64,000 bases of DNA from Pseudobutyrivibrio sp. UBA3626 (GCA_002373675.1 DFLF01000005.1:1-64000), one strand, 5' to 3'. Positions 17,275 through 25,354 are shown, numbered from the stretch's first letter. Translations and numbers: made by a program. Notes: generated by a model not told the origin, from the letters alone.

Positions 17275-18765
17275 CTATACACCGGCACTTGAACCCATCA
17301 TGTTCATAATCTCATCAATAGAATCTTCACCTTCTGCAGGAGGAACATATACATAGTCGCCTACGCTAATATCTCCACTGACCTGAATGTAATAAGAACC
17401 CTTAAGTCCAGTATTAACATTTATCTTCTTCTTCTCATATTCTATCTCACCATTTGACTTAGAGGCCTTATCATAGTTAGTGGCAACTTCCACATATTTG
17501 TTGCCAGAGCCATCCTCCTGGACTGCATCAATCGGTACAGAAACGGCATTGTCAACAGACTCTGTTATTATACTAATCTTCGCATTCATTCCAAGTCTCA
17601 GTCTGGGATTCTGCTCATTAAGAGCAATCCTTACTTTAAATGTTGCAGAATTATTACCACCACTTCCGGAAGAAGCCATATCTGATACATCCATTCCAAT
17701 TATTCCAGATAATGCGCCTAGATTATTTGAAGAACCTGCACTTGTTGCACGTGGCGCCACAAATGTTACTACGCCTTGTAACTCTTTATCTCTTGTAGCA
17801 TCTGTCTTCATCATAACTTTCATACCAGTTGCAACATCAGGTATATCATATTCGCTAATCTCGGCTTCAACCATAAAATCATTAAGACCTTCTATGGTAC
17901 AAACTGTTCCACCGTTAAAAGTCTCTCCAGTCTTGACATTCAGAGTTGTAACTGTACCACCAATAGTACATCTAATGGTACACTCTCCAATTGCCTTCTC
18001 TAGTTCCCTTGCCTGATCTTCCATTGATTGTATTGTACTATCTGCTGATTCATCATAATTAGTTCTTGCGTCATCAAGGTCACTATCATTGGTCTCTCTA
18101 AGATTATTAAGCGATTCTTCATATGAATCTATTGTATTTTTCTTAAGATCCACGTTGGATTTCTTCGCTTCTATTACAGTTTGAAGTTGAGTTGCCTCTA
18201 AGTCATATGTATGATGAGAAGGGTCAGCCATATAATTATTGTAATTATTATTAGCAACCTCAAGCTCATTTAATGACTGAAGATATTCAACTCTTGCATT
18301 ATTAAGTCTAGTCTCAGTATCTGCTATATTCTTCTGCCTGTTACTTCTCGCCTCACTTATTCGTCTATCGTAACTGGCATCCTGATTAATCTTGTTATTT
18401 TTTGCATCGGAAATGTTCTTTCTAAGGTCATTAAGCTGATCCTGTAGATTCCTCGTATCTAGCTGACAGATAACCTGTCCTGCCGATACAGTGTCTGCCT
18501 CTTTTACATATACAGACTTAACCTTGCTTCCAAATTGCTGGCTCGTTACTTCTTCTTTGTCTACAGAAGTAACCACACCATTACCACTTACAGAATTAGC
18601 AATAGTTCTCTTCTCAACCTGCTTATATTCGCCTTCCTTAACATCTTCCTTATTACCACTAAGTGAGCATGCTACAATTATAGCAACAATAGCTACTATC
18701 ACTGCTCCCAGAATAGAAAAACCTATTATCCTGCGTCTACGTTTCTTAAGCCTGATTTCTTCCAT
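17275..18765 (-). CDS. HlyD/RND-type membrane fusion protein (efflux adaptor)
   Basis: The 496-residue protein has a cytoplasmic Lys/Arg-rich start, one membrane anchor (about 13-35), a lipoyl-like region split around a long coiled-coil hairpin (about 105-265, rich in Asn, Lys, Asp and Leu) and a beta-barrel region (about 270-470). It bridges the MacB-like permease to the outside; in a single-membrane cell it probably presents substrate beyond the wall. It begins 17 bases after the PurF-like gene and heads the adaptor-ATPase-permease run. Confidence 0.88.
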   Translation of the reverse strand: MEEIRLKKRRRRIIGFSILGAVIVAIVAIIVACSLSGNKEDVKEGEYKQVEKRTIANSVSGNGVVTSVDKEEVTSQQFGSKVKSVYVKEADTVSAGQVICQLDTRNLQDQLNDLRKNISDAKNNKINQDASYDRRISEARSNRQKNIADTETRLNNARVEYLQSLNELEVANNNYNNYMADPSHHTYDLEATQLQTVIEAKKSNVDLKKNTIDSYEESLNNLRETNDSDLDDARTNYDESADSTIQSMEDQARELEKAIGECTIRCTIGGTVTTLNVKTGETFNGGTVCTIEGLNDFMVEAEISEYDIPDVATGMKVMMKTDATRDKELQGVVTFVAPRATSAGSSNNLGALSGIIGMDVSDMASSGSGGNNSATFKVRIALNEQNPRLRLGMNAKISIITESVDNAVSVPIDAVQEDGSGNKYVEVATNYDKASKSNGEIEYEKKKINVNTGLKGSYYIQVSGDISVGDYVYVPPAEGEDSIDEIMNMMGSSAGV

Positions 18766-18782
18766 AGAAAACCTCTCTTATT

Positions 18783-20204
18783 CTACTCTTCTCCGTTCCA
18801 GCAATATGTGCATAACTTACATGGCTCAATTCCAACTGCATCAATCATATCGTCAAGTCTATTATAACGAAGTGACGTAAATCCCATTTTCTCTCTTATT
18901 ACTTCATTCATCTTAGCGTAATCTTCTGAATCGGGATCAGTATATTTCTTAAGAATAGCCTCATCTTCTGGTTTGCTACCATCAACTACTCTTCCTTCTA
19001 ACTCATTAATAACACGTCTACCTATTAACTCCATCTCAGATGTTGAACGTGAGAAATTAAGATATTTACAACCATAAAGAATCGGAGGACAAGCCGGTCT
19101 TACATGTACTTCTTTCGCACCAATATCATATAGGAATTCTGCAGTCTCACGAAGCTGAGTTCCTCTAACAATTGAATCATCAATTATAAGTAAGCTCTTG
19201 TCTTTGATTAAATCCTCAACAGCGATTAATTTCATCTTAGCAATAAGATCTCTTCTTGTCTGTACTGTTGGCATAAATGATCTTGGCCATGTCGGTGTAT
19301 ATTTGATTAATGGTCTTGAAAATGGAATATGTGCATAATTAGAGTATCCTATAGCGTGAGCTGTACCAGAGTCTGGTACACCAGCAACGACATCAGGTTT
19401 TGCATCATCCCTTTTAGCAATATTAGAACCACATTTATTTCTCATCTGTTCAACAGATATTCCTTCAAATGTAGTTGATGGATATCCATAGTATACCCAA
19501 AGGAAAGTACATATCTTCATATCTTTTCCTGGATCTACAAGAGTCTTAATACCCTTTTCATCCATTACGCACACTTCACCCGGACCAAGTTCTTTATGGA
19601 ATGAATAACCAAGATTTAAAAAAGATGTATTCTCCATACAGGCACATAACCCTGTGTCTTTCTTACCAATAACAACCGGTGTTCTGCCCATCTTGTCTCT
19701 GACAGTATAGATTCCCTTTTCTGTAAGAATAAGCATAGACATAGAACCATCAATTATTTCCTGAGCGTACTTTATTCCTTCTATAAAATTATCTTTACGA
19801 TTAATAAGAGCGGCAACAAGTTCTGTCTGCGATATCTCACCATTAGACATCTCAAAGAAATGTGTATGACCCTTCATAATATCTTCAACAAGCTCCGTTA
19901 GATTATTAATCTTACCTACTGTTGCAATTGAATAAGAGCCATGATGACTTCTTACGTGAACAGGTTGTGCTTCAAAATCAGAAATAACACCTATTCCATA
20001 TTTACCTTTCATTTCATGAAAATCAGATTCGAATTTCGTTCTGAACGGTGCATTAGAAATATTGTGGATAGCCCTGTTAAACTTTCCATCTCCAAGCACA
20101 CTCATTCCAGCTCTTCTTGTTCCAAGATGGGAATGATAATCAGTTCCAAAAAACAAATCAAATACACAATCTTCTTTTGATGTAACACCAAAAAATCCGC
20201 CCAT
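18783..20204 (-). CDS. PurF-like amidophosphoribosyltransferase without the N-terminal catalytic Cys
   Basis: PurF makes phosphoribosylamine from PRPP and glutamine. The 473-residue protein has the Ntn glutaminase fold region (about 1-230) and the phosphoribosyltransferase domain with VPDSG (276-280) and the PRPP loop IIDDSIVRGTQ (340-350). The nucleophile of the glutaminase is normally Cys right after the initiator Met. Here the start is MGGFFG, with Gly in that place, and the strong AGGAGG site makes this start secure. It may use free ammonia, may bind without hydrolysing, or may have another role. The C-terminal CKLCTYC motif suggests metal or Fe-S binding. Transcription probably continues into the ABC exporter genes. 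Confidence 0.85.
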   Translation of the reverse strand: MGGFFGVTSKEDCVFDLFFGTDYHSHLGTRRAGMSVLGDGKFNRAIHNISNAPFRTKFESDFHEMKGKYGIGVISDFEAQPVHVRSHHGSYSIATVGKINNLTELVEDIMKGHTHFFEMSNGEISQTELVAALINRKDNFIEGIKYAQEIIDGSMSMLILTEKGIYTVRDKMGRTPVVIGKKDTGLCACMENTSFLNLGYSFHKELGPGEVCVMDEKGIKTLVDPGKDMKICTFLWVYYGYPSTTFEGISVEQMRNKCGSNIAKRDDAKPDVVAGVPDSGTAHAIGYSNYAHIPFSRPLIKYTPTWPRSFMPTVQTRRDLIAKMKLIAVEDLIKDKSLLIIDDSIVRGTQLRETAEFLYDIGAKEVHVRPACPPILYGCKYLNFSRSTSEMELIGRRVINELEGRVVDGSKPEDEAILKKYTDPDSEDYAKMNEVIREKMGFTSLRYNRLDDMIDAVGIEPCKLCTYCWNGEE

Positions 20205-20252
20205 AATTTCCTCCTGAATTTATGTAAATTTGTTTATTCTCATACATAATTG

Positions 20253-20281
20253 ATTATAACCTTATTATGTGTCTGAATAAA
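20253..20281 (-). promoter_or_regulatory. Probable promoter of the PurF-like gene
   Basis: Minus strand TATAAT (20253-20258) with TTTATT (20276-20281) 17 bases upstream. The -35 is weak, the -10 perfect; it lies about 50 bases before the ATG. Confidence 0.5.
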
Positions 20282-20353
20282 GTATAAAATACTCTTTTTT
20301 TATACTAATTTCCTTGTGAATCTTATATACTATGAAGTCCTTAAATGTGTTAG

Positions 20354-20528
20354 CTTTTTTGTGTATGAGGGGGCGGGGCTTGGATATGTCTTTATACTAG
20401 TAATTCTTCGCTAAGTATATATAAATGATTGAATATAAGAACTCTGAATCAATCATTAATATATACTAACGCTTGAATTAAACCGTATAAAGACATATCC
20501 AAGCCCCGCCCCCTCATACACAAAAAAG
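20354..20528. repeat. Inverted repeat IR3 with perfect 44-bp arms
   Basis: Bases 20354-20397 are the exact reverse complement of 20485-20528, including GGGGGCGGGGC, strikingly GC-rich for this genome. The 87-base interior pairs further (AATTCTTCGCTAAGTATATA with TATATACTAACGCTTGAATT). TTCTTCGC at 20404-20411 and the GCTTGAATT strand opposite it match IR2b closely. There is no branched core, so it may be a deleted relative. The right end overlaps the T tract of the rplL terminator. Confidence 0.88.
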
Positions 20529-20552
20529 TCCATACCAAATGGTATGGACTTT
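20523..20552 (-). terminator. Intrinsic terminator of rplJ-rplL
   Basis: On the minus strand AAAGTCCATACC pairs with GGTATGGACTTT around a four-base loop, followed by TTTTTTG. It lies about 35 bases after the rplL stop and borders IR3. Confidence 0.9.
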
Positions 20553-20585
20553 AATATATACTAATTCAAATCAAAGTAATCTAGA

Positions 20586-20963
20586 TTACTTAAGTGTACA
20601 AGTAGCACCCTCAGCTTCTAACTTAGCCTTGATATCCTCAGCTGTTGCCTTATCAACACCTTCCTTTAATACCTTAGGTGCACCATCAACAACTTCCTTT
20701 GCTTCCTTAAGACCAAGACCTGTAGCATCACGAACAACCTTGATAACCTTAACCTTGTTAGGACCTACTTCTGTAAGCTCTACGTCAAACTCATCCTTGT
20801 CTTCACCTGCTGCAGCACCGTCTCCACCTGCTGCTACCACTGCAACACCAGCTGCTGCAGATACGCCAAATTCTTCTTCACATGCCTTTACAAGGTCATT
20901 TAATTCTAATACACTAAGTTCTTTTATTGCTTCAATAAATTCTTCTGTAGACATTTTAGCCAT
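20586..20963 (-). CDS. rplL: Ribosomal protein L7/L12
   Basis: The 125-residue acidic stalk protein recruits translation GTPases to the ribosome. It has the N-terminal dimerisation region MAKMSTEEFIEAIKELSVLE, an Ala/Gly-rich hinge (about 36-53) and the C-terminal domain with KVIKVVRDATGLGLKEAKEV. The length is normal. It follows rplJ by 34 bases under the L10 leader promoter, and a GGAGG site precedes the ATG. Confidence 0.98.
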   Translation of the reverse strand: MAKMSTEEFIEAIKELSVLELNDLVKACEEEFGVSAAAGVAVVAAGGDGAAAGEDKDEFDVELTEVGPNKVKVIKVVRDATGLGLKEAKEVVDGAPKVLKEGVDKATAEDIKAKLEAEGATCTLK

Positions 20964-20997
20964 TTTTATTTCCTCCTAATTATTATTCTAAAAAATC

Positions 20998-21597
20998 TTA
21001 TTCAGCATCTTTTGCTTCTTCTTTTTCTTCAGCAGCTTCTTCAGCCTTAGCCTCTTCTGCCGGAGCCTCTTCTACCTTAGCTTCTTCAGCTGAAGCTTCT
21101 GTAGCTTCGCCTGCTCCACCGTTCTCTGCGATTTGCTTAAGAACACGAGCCATGTTAGCAATAGGTGATTGAAGAGATCCAAGTAACTTGGATAGTAATT
21201 CTTCTCTTGATGGAACTGCAGCGATAGCTTTCATTCCCTCAGCATCATAAAATGTTCCTTCAACAACACCAGCTTTAATCTCAAGCGCAGGTGCGTTCTT
21301 AGAAAACTTCGATAATACTCTTGCTGGAGCTGTTGCATCATCTGCTGAAATTGCAATAGCGCTTGGACCTTCAAGTACAGGTGATAAGCTTTCAAAATCA
21401 GTATCTTTAAATGCAAAGTTCATCATTGTATTCTTGTATACTTTGTAAGTTACGCCAGCTTCTCTTAATTCTTTACGAAGCTGTGTATCTTCAGCAACAG
21501 TAAGACCACGATAGTCAACAACTACTACTGACTGTGCGTCTTTAATATTATCAGAAATCTCTTGAATTACAGGTTGCTTTAATTCTACTTTAGCCAA
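20998..21597 (-). CDS. rplJ: Ribosomal protein L10 with acidic C-terminal tail
   Basis: L10 anchors the L7/L12 stalk to 23S rRNA. Residues 1-165 follow the family (VELKQPVIQEISDNIKDAQS, VVVDYRGLTVAEDTQLRKEL). The last 35 residues are a Glu/Ala-rich extension with repeated EEAKVEEAPAEEAKAEEA units, making the protein 199 residues rather than the usual 165-175. The start codon is TTG at 21597, eight bases after a strong GGAGG site. L10 normally represses its own message through the leader found upstream. Confidence 0.96.
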   Translation of the reverse strand: MAKVELKQPVIQEISDNIKDAQSVVVVDYRGLTVAEDTQLRKELREAGVTYKVYKNTMMNFAFKDTDFESLSPVLEGPSAIAISADDATAPARVLSKFSKNAPALEIKAGVVEGTFYDAEGMKAIAAVPSREELLSKLLGSLQSPIANMARVLKQIAENGGAGEATEASAEEAKVEEAPAEEAKAEEAAEEKEEAKDAE

Positions 21598-21782
21598 ATC
21601 TTTGTCCCTCCTTATTTTATTTCATGTTACCAATACACATTTTAAATGTATTACACATAAAAACCTCTCTGCCATAAAGACAGAGAGGTAGAGAATCAAA
21701 ATAATTCTTTGTTCCTCGGTAGGGTCTAATAAGAATTACGCTTGTGATTATATCACAGCACCTACTGTCTTCGGCAACATGC
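21598..21782 (-). ncRNA. L10 leader (ribosomal protein autoregulatory RNA)
   Basis: The leader between the rplJ promoter and start carries the signature of bacterial L10 leaders: GCCGAAGACAGTAGGTG, later CCTACCGAGGA that can pair back with it, then a terminator hairpin. L10 (with L12) would bind the leader and favour termination. Confidence 0.88.
21658..21689 (-). terminator. Attenuator hairpin in the L10 leader
   Basis: Minus strand ACCTCTCTG pairs with CAGAGAGGT, followed by TTTTTAT. It stands about 65 bases before rplJ and is the expected regulated terminator of the leader. Confidence 0.85.
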
Positions 21783-21788
21783 TTGATT

Positions 21789-21817
21789 AATATATCAAAA
21801 TTTATATTGTTTGTCAA
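21789..21817 (-). promoter_or_regulatory. Sigma-A promoter of rplJ-rplL
   Basis: Minus strand TTGACA (21812-21817), 17-base spacer, TATATT (21789-21794): a near-consensus promoter right after the structured element at 21820-21891. Confidence 0.9.
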
Positions 21818-21819
21818 TA

Positions 21820-21891
21820 GGAGACTCACCCCATTATTAGTTCGGCTTCGCCGAAGGGGTTCGTCGTGTAGTCACCGCCTTTGGCGGTAAC
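21820..21891. repeat. Two-copy hairpin element, copy A
   Basis: Plus-strand order: GGAGACTC, ACCCC, hairpin TTCGGC-TTCG-CCGAA (21841-21855), GGGGT pairing with ACCCC, linker TCGTCGTGTAGTCA, hairpin CCGCC-TTT-GGCGG, TAAC. Copy B at 63239-63311 keeps the order, the middle hairpin and linker but has different, still paired stems. It lies between rplA and the rplJ promoter. Confidence 0.75.
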
Positions 21892-21896
21892 AACAT

Positions 21897-22589
21897 CTAT
21901 TGTATCTTAGCAGTGCTAACCTTTACACCAGGTCCCATTGTAGGAGCAAGTGTAATGCTTCTTAAATACTGTCCCTTTAAGCTAGCAGGTTTAGCCTTGT
22001 TAATTGCATCCATAAGAGTTTGGAAGTTGTCAGCTAATTGTTCCTCTGTAAAGGAAGCTTTACCAATTGGCACGTGGATAATATTACTCTTGTCCAATCT
22101 ATACTCAATCTTACCAGCTTTGATATCATTTACAGCCTTAGTTACGTCCATTGTAACTGTTCCAGCCTTAGGGTTTGGCATTAATCCCTTAGGTCCAAGT
22201 ACACGACCTAGACGACCAACAACACCCATCATATCTGGTGTAGCAACTACAACGTCAAAGTCTAACCAACCTTCGTTCTGAATCTTAGGAATAAGATCAT
22301 CTGCACCTACAAAATCAGCACCAGCTGCGCTAGCTTCATCTGCCTTAGGCCCCTTTGCAAATACTAACACACGAACCTTCTTACCAGTACCATGTGGAAG
22401 TACTACTGCACCACGAATTTGTTGCTCAGCGTGACGTCCGTCACATCCTGTTCTAATATGAGCTTCGATTGTCTCATCAAATTTAGCTTTTGCATTCTTC
22501 TTAACTTGTGCAACAGCTTCATTAACGTCCATAGCCTTAGCCTTGTCATAAGACTCTAGAGACGCGTTATAATTCTTTCCATGTTTCAT
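21897..22589 (-). CDS. rplA: Ribosomal protein L1
   Basis: L1 forms the mobile L1 stalk on 23S rRNA and helps release E-site tRNA. The 230-residue product is of standard length, with the family block VVATPDMMGVVGRLGRVLGP and GLMPNPKAGTVTMDV in the RNA-binding domain. It follows rplK by about 70 bases. The GGAGG site and ATG 22589 are clear. It is the last gene before the rplJ promoter. Confidence 0.98.
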   Translation of the reverse strand: MKHGKNYNASLESYDKAKAMDVNEAVAQVKKNAKAKFDETIEAHIRTGCDGRHAEQQIRGAVVLPHGTGKKVRVLVFAKGPKADEASAAGADFVGADDLIPKIQNEGWLDFDVVVATPDMMGVVGRLGRVLGPKGLMPNPKAGTVTMDVTKAVNDIKAGKIEYRLDKSNIIHVPIGKASFTEEQLADNFQTLMDAINKAKPASLKGQYLRSITLAPTMGPGVKVSTAKIQ

Positions 22590-22661
22590 AATTTATACCT
22601 CCTGTGGTTTTAGCGGGGTCTGTTCCCTCCCACTTACTTTTTACGTATAACTAATTCTTGA

Positions 22662-23087
22662 TTAATCTGTTACTTCAACACCCATTGAACGAGCTGTACC
22701 AGCAATCATGCTAATAGCAGAGTCAATGTTAGCTGCATTAAGATCTTTCATCTTAACTTCAGCAATCTCCTGAAGCTGAGCTCTTGTAATTTTTGCGACT
22801 TTCTTTACATTTGGCTCACCTGATCCTGATTGAATCTTACATGCCTTCTTAATCATAACAGCTGCTGGTGGAGTCTTAGTAATGAAGCTAAAGCTTCTAT
22901 CTTCATAGACAGTAATTACTACAGGAACGATTGTATCGCCCATATCAGCTGTCTTTGCGTTAAACTGCTTTGTAAATTCTACGATATTAACACCATGCTG
23001 TCCAAGCGCAGGACCAACTGGTGGTGCAGGTGTAGCTTTACCAGCAGCAATTTGTAATTTAATATATCCTTCAATTTTCTTTGCCAC
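22662..23087 (-). CDS. rplK: Ribosomal protein L11
   Basis: L11 binds the GTPase-associated centre of 23S rRNA. The 141-residue length is standard. Hallmarks are the proline-rich KATPAPPVGPALGQHGVNI segment (about 18-36) and KTPPAAVMIKKA. The start is GTG at 23087, with GGAGG upstream. It stands after nusG by 13 bases in the order rpmG-secE-nusG-rplK-rplA. Confidence 0.98.
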   Translation of the reverse strand: MAKKIEGYIKLQIAAGKATPAPPVGPALGQHGVNIVEFTKQFNAKTADMGDTIVPVVITVYEDRSFSFITKTPPAAVMIKKACKIQSGSGEPNVKKVAKITRAQLQEIAEVKMKDLNAANIDSAISMIAGTARSMGVEVTD

Positions 23088-23100
23088 TTTGATTTCCTCC

Positions 23101-23622
23101 TTAATTCATTTTCTTGATGTCTGAAAAGCTGATTTCTACAGGTGTCTCACGACCAAAGAAATTAACATTGATTGTAGCAACTTGCTTTGCCTGATTCATC
23201 TGTCTGATTACTCCAACAGTATCCTTCCAAGCACCGCCGATTACTTCCACTTCATCGCCTTCGCCAAAATCAACGACAAAATTCTCTGACTTAATACCAA
23301 GATGACTTCTCTCTTCTTCAGGTGTCAAAGGTACCGGCTTACTTCCTGGTCCAACAAAACCTGTTACACCACGGGTATTACGAACAACATACCATGTATC
23401 ATCATTCATAACCATATTGACAAAAACGTATCCTGGGAATTTCTTCTTCTCAACTGTCTTTGTCTTGCCGTCCTTAACAACAACCTCTGTCTGCATTGGA
23501 ACTGCAACTTCAAGTATCTCATCCTCAAGATGACGATTCTCGATTGCTTTATCAATGCTTCCCTTTACTTTTTTCTCATAGCCTGAATAAGTATGAACAA
23601 CATACCATCTTGCTTCTGCCAT
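23101..23622 (-). CDS. nusG: Transcription elongation/termination factor NusG
   Basis: NusG binds RNA polymerase and affects pausing and Rho action. The 173-residue protein has the NGN domain (WYVVHTYSGYEKKVKGSI at about 6-23, FPGYVFVNMVMNDDTWYVVR) and the C-terminal KOW domain (GDEVEVIGGAWKDTVGVIRQ, about 121-140). It follows secE by 27 bases and precedes rplK, the usual order. Confidence 0.97.
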   Translation of the reverse strand: MAEARWYVVHTYSGYEKKVKGSIDKAIENRHLEDEILEVAVPMQTEVVVKDGKTKTVEKKKFPGYVFVNMVMNDDTWYVVRNTRGVTGFVGPGSKPVPLTPEEERSHLGIKSENFVVDFGEGDEVEVIGGAWKDTVGVIRQMNQAKQVATINVNFFGRETPVEISFSDIKKMN

Positions 23623-23649
23623 GCCAAAGTCCTCCTGTACTACGTCTTC

Positions 23650-23850
23650 CTATAGACTCATCAAAAAGTCAACACCATATTGAACTAACATATCTATTAA
23701 TGCGATTATTAGTCCTAGAACAATTGAAACTACTACAGTTGCAACTGTCTGCTTAGCAACAGATTTGCCGCTAGGCCATACAATTTTACTGTACTCTGTT
23801 TTCAAAGCCTCGAATCGGCTTTGTTTCTTTTGTTTCTCTTCTGCCATCAT
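23650..23850 (-). CDS. secE: Preprotein translocase subunit SecE
   Basis: SecE clamps SecY in the Sec channel. The 66-residue product is the short Gram-positive form with a basic start, the conserved amphipathic stretch SRFEALKTEYSKIVWPSGK and one membrane segment (about 33-58, VVVSIVLGLIIALIDMLVQY). Two ATGs stand in tandem (23850 and 23847); either fits the GGGGG site. It lies between rpmG and nusG. Confidence 0.95.
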   Translation of the reverse strand: MMAEEKQKKQSRFEALKTEYSKIVWPSGKSVAKQTVATVVVSIVLGLIIALIDMLVQYGVDFLMSL

Positions 23851-23858
23851 AACACCCC

Positions 23859-24008
23859 CTACTTTGTCTCTTTGTGTAGAGTATGTTTCTTACAGAAACG
23901 GCAATACTTCTTTGTCTCCATTCTGTCTGGATGGGCTTTTTTGTCTTTAGTCAAATCATAGTTTCTACGCTGACATTCTGTGCATGCTAATGTAATCTTC
24001 GTACGCAC
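23859..24008 (-). CDS. rpmG: Ribosomal protein L33 (GTG start)
   Basis: A 49-residue protein, too short for a routine ORF cut-off. It starts with GTG at 24008, five to six bases after GGAGGTGG. The translation begins (M)RTKITLACTECQRRNYD and ends in YCRFCKKHTLHKETK, with the four Cys of a zinc ribbon as two CxxC pairs. This is the zinc-binding L33 form. It is the first gene after the promoter at 24120-24148 and leads secE-nusG-rplK-rplA. Confidence 0.96.
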   Translation of the reverse strand: MRTKITLACTECQRRNYDLTKDKKAHPDRMETKKYCRFCKKHTLHKETK

Positions 24009-24119
24009 TGCTTCCACCTCCGTTTTCTCTCAATTACGTGTCTTTTCCTGCCATTTTCTCTAGACGAACAGTTTCTAAAGAAAAGCATAAAAAAAAGACC
24101 TATATTTTGTCGCTCCAAT

Positions 24120-24148
24120 AATATAGCACGATTTTACGCGGTAGTCAA
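24120..24148 (-). promoter_or_regulatory. Sigma-A promoter of rpmG-secE-nusG-rplK-rplA
   Basis: Minus strand TTGACT (24143-24148), 17-base spacer, TATATT (24120-24125). The leader of about 105 bases to rpmG has no fold I recognise. The rest of the 24009-24415 gap holds only this promoter, an AT-rich stretch with a repeated AAATTCTTTATA and the plus-strand promoter below. Confidence 0.85.
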
Positions 24149-24294
24149 CACTTATTTAAGAAGGGCTCTGAAAAATATTGCTTTTTTACCAACACTCAAG
24201 CTCCATGTGGGTGATCAATTAATAAATTCTTTATAATTTTAAGAAATTCTTTATATTCTTAATAAAGCGTTAATAATTTTTTAGAAAAATTTAA

Positions 24295-24323
24295 TAATTA
24301 CATCCGTCTCATTGTGTTATAAT
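24295..24323 (+). promoter_or_regulatory. Probable promoter of the Rpn-family gene
   Basis: TATAAT at 24318-24323 with TAATTA (24295-24300) 17 bases upstream. The -10 is perfect, the -35 weak. The leader to the ATG is about 85 bases. Confidence 0.55.
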
Positions 24324-24415
24324 ACACTCTATCGAGCCGTTCTGGTTCGTGCATAGGTGAATTTTTACTTATGCCTTCCCCACATTTAAATATTATAATA
24401 AAGGAGGCTTTGCTT

Positions 24416-25327
24416 ATGGACAAAGACATAAAACTAAATAATACGGATTGGAGAAACGCCACCGGCCCTATTGATTATAATATGACCAATGACTACATGT
24501 TTCGAATGGTGCTCCAATCGAGCAAAAAGGTTCTAAAGGGATTGATTAGCTCAATGATGCATATTCCGACTAATGATATTAATTCGGTTGAGATACTTAA
24601 TCCAATTGAACCCGGCAAATCCATTGACGGAAAGACGCACGTACTTGATATCAAGGTTAAACTGAATGATTCTTCAATCATAAATCTAGAGATGCAAGTT
24701 CTTAATGAACACAATTGGACAAACAGATCGTTATGTTATTTATGCAGGATTTTCGATAACGTCCAGAAAGGCGAAGATTACAATTCTGCTATAAAGGTAA
24801 CACATATAGGTTTTCTTGATTTTGACTTGTTTCAGAATGACAATGAATTCTATAGCAAATATATGCTTTTAAATGTAAAATCTCATCGAATTTATAATGA
24901 CAAATTCTGCCTAAACGTGTTATCATTAAATAGGATAGAGAACGCAACAGATGAAGACAAAAAGTGGGATATTGACACATGGACAAAATTGTTCAAGGCT
25001 ACCACTTGGGAGGGTTTGAAAATGATCGCAGAGAAGAATGATGTATATTCAGAAATGGCTGACTCAATGTATTATCAAAACTCTGACGAAACCATACGCG
25101 ATATGTGTGAAGCTCGCCGTGAAGCTGAATTTCATGAAAAATATGTTCAACAACGACTTAAGGAATTGGAAGAGGCAAAACGCGAAGCTGAAGTCCATGA
25201 GAAGTATGTTCAACAACAGCTTAAGGAATTGGAAAAATTAAAACAATTAACAAAAGATAAAGATGCCACTATACAAGATCTAACCTCTCGTATAAAAGAA
25301 TTAGAAGCACAGTTAAAACAAAACTGA
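24416..25327 (+). CDS. Rpn/PDDEXK_2-family nuclease (recombination-promoting nuclease type)
   Basis: I place the start at ATG 24416, eight bases after AAAGGAGG, giving 303 residues and dropping 15 residues of an upstream reading. The N-terminal two thirds match the PD-(D/E)xK nuclease family often annotated as transposase_31 or Rpn: DYMFRMVL (near 26-33), a VLDIKVKLND strand and the NLEMQVLN strand that carries the ExQ catalytic residues. Family members cut DNA, promote RecA-independent recombination, and some act in phage defence. The last 80 residues form a charged coiled coil with a 21-residue exact-length duplication. It is divergent from the ribosomal genes and has its own terminator; a typical mobile, accessory gene. 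Confidence 0.83.
   Translation: MDKDIKLNNTDWRNATGPIDYNMTNDYMFRMVLQSSKKVLKGLISSMMHIPTNDINSVEILNPIEPGKSIDGKTHVLDIKVKLNDSSIINLEMQVLNEHNWTNRSLCYLCRIFDNVQKGEDYNSAIKVTHIGFLDFDLFQNDNEFYSKYMLLNVKSHRIYNDKFCLNVLSLNRIENATDEDKKWDIDTWTKLFKATTWEGLKMIAEKNDVYSEMADSMYYQNSDETIRDMCEARREAEFHEKYVQQRLKELEEAKREAEVHEKYVQQQLKELEKLKQLTKDKDATIQDLTSRIKELEAQLKQN
25118..25243 (+). repeat. 63-bp tandem duplication inside the Rpn gene
   Basis: Unit 1 is 25118-25180, unit 2 is 25181-25243. Each encodes 21 residues of the form REAExHEKYVQQxLKELExxK, i.e. three heptads, so duplication lengthens the coiled coil by exact heptad multiples. The units differ at several bases. Confidence 0.9.
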
Positions 25328-25354
25328 GCTTTAAAACTCATGATATAGGATAAG

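Noticed and set aside
20539..20979. 146-residue open frame on the plus strand over rplL
   Set aside because: It is the antisense shadow of rplL and its terminator; its Ser/Ala-rich content follows from the codon use of L7/L12, and it has no ribosome site.
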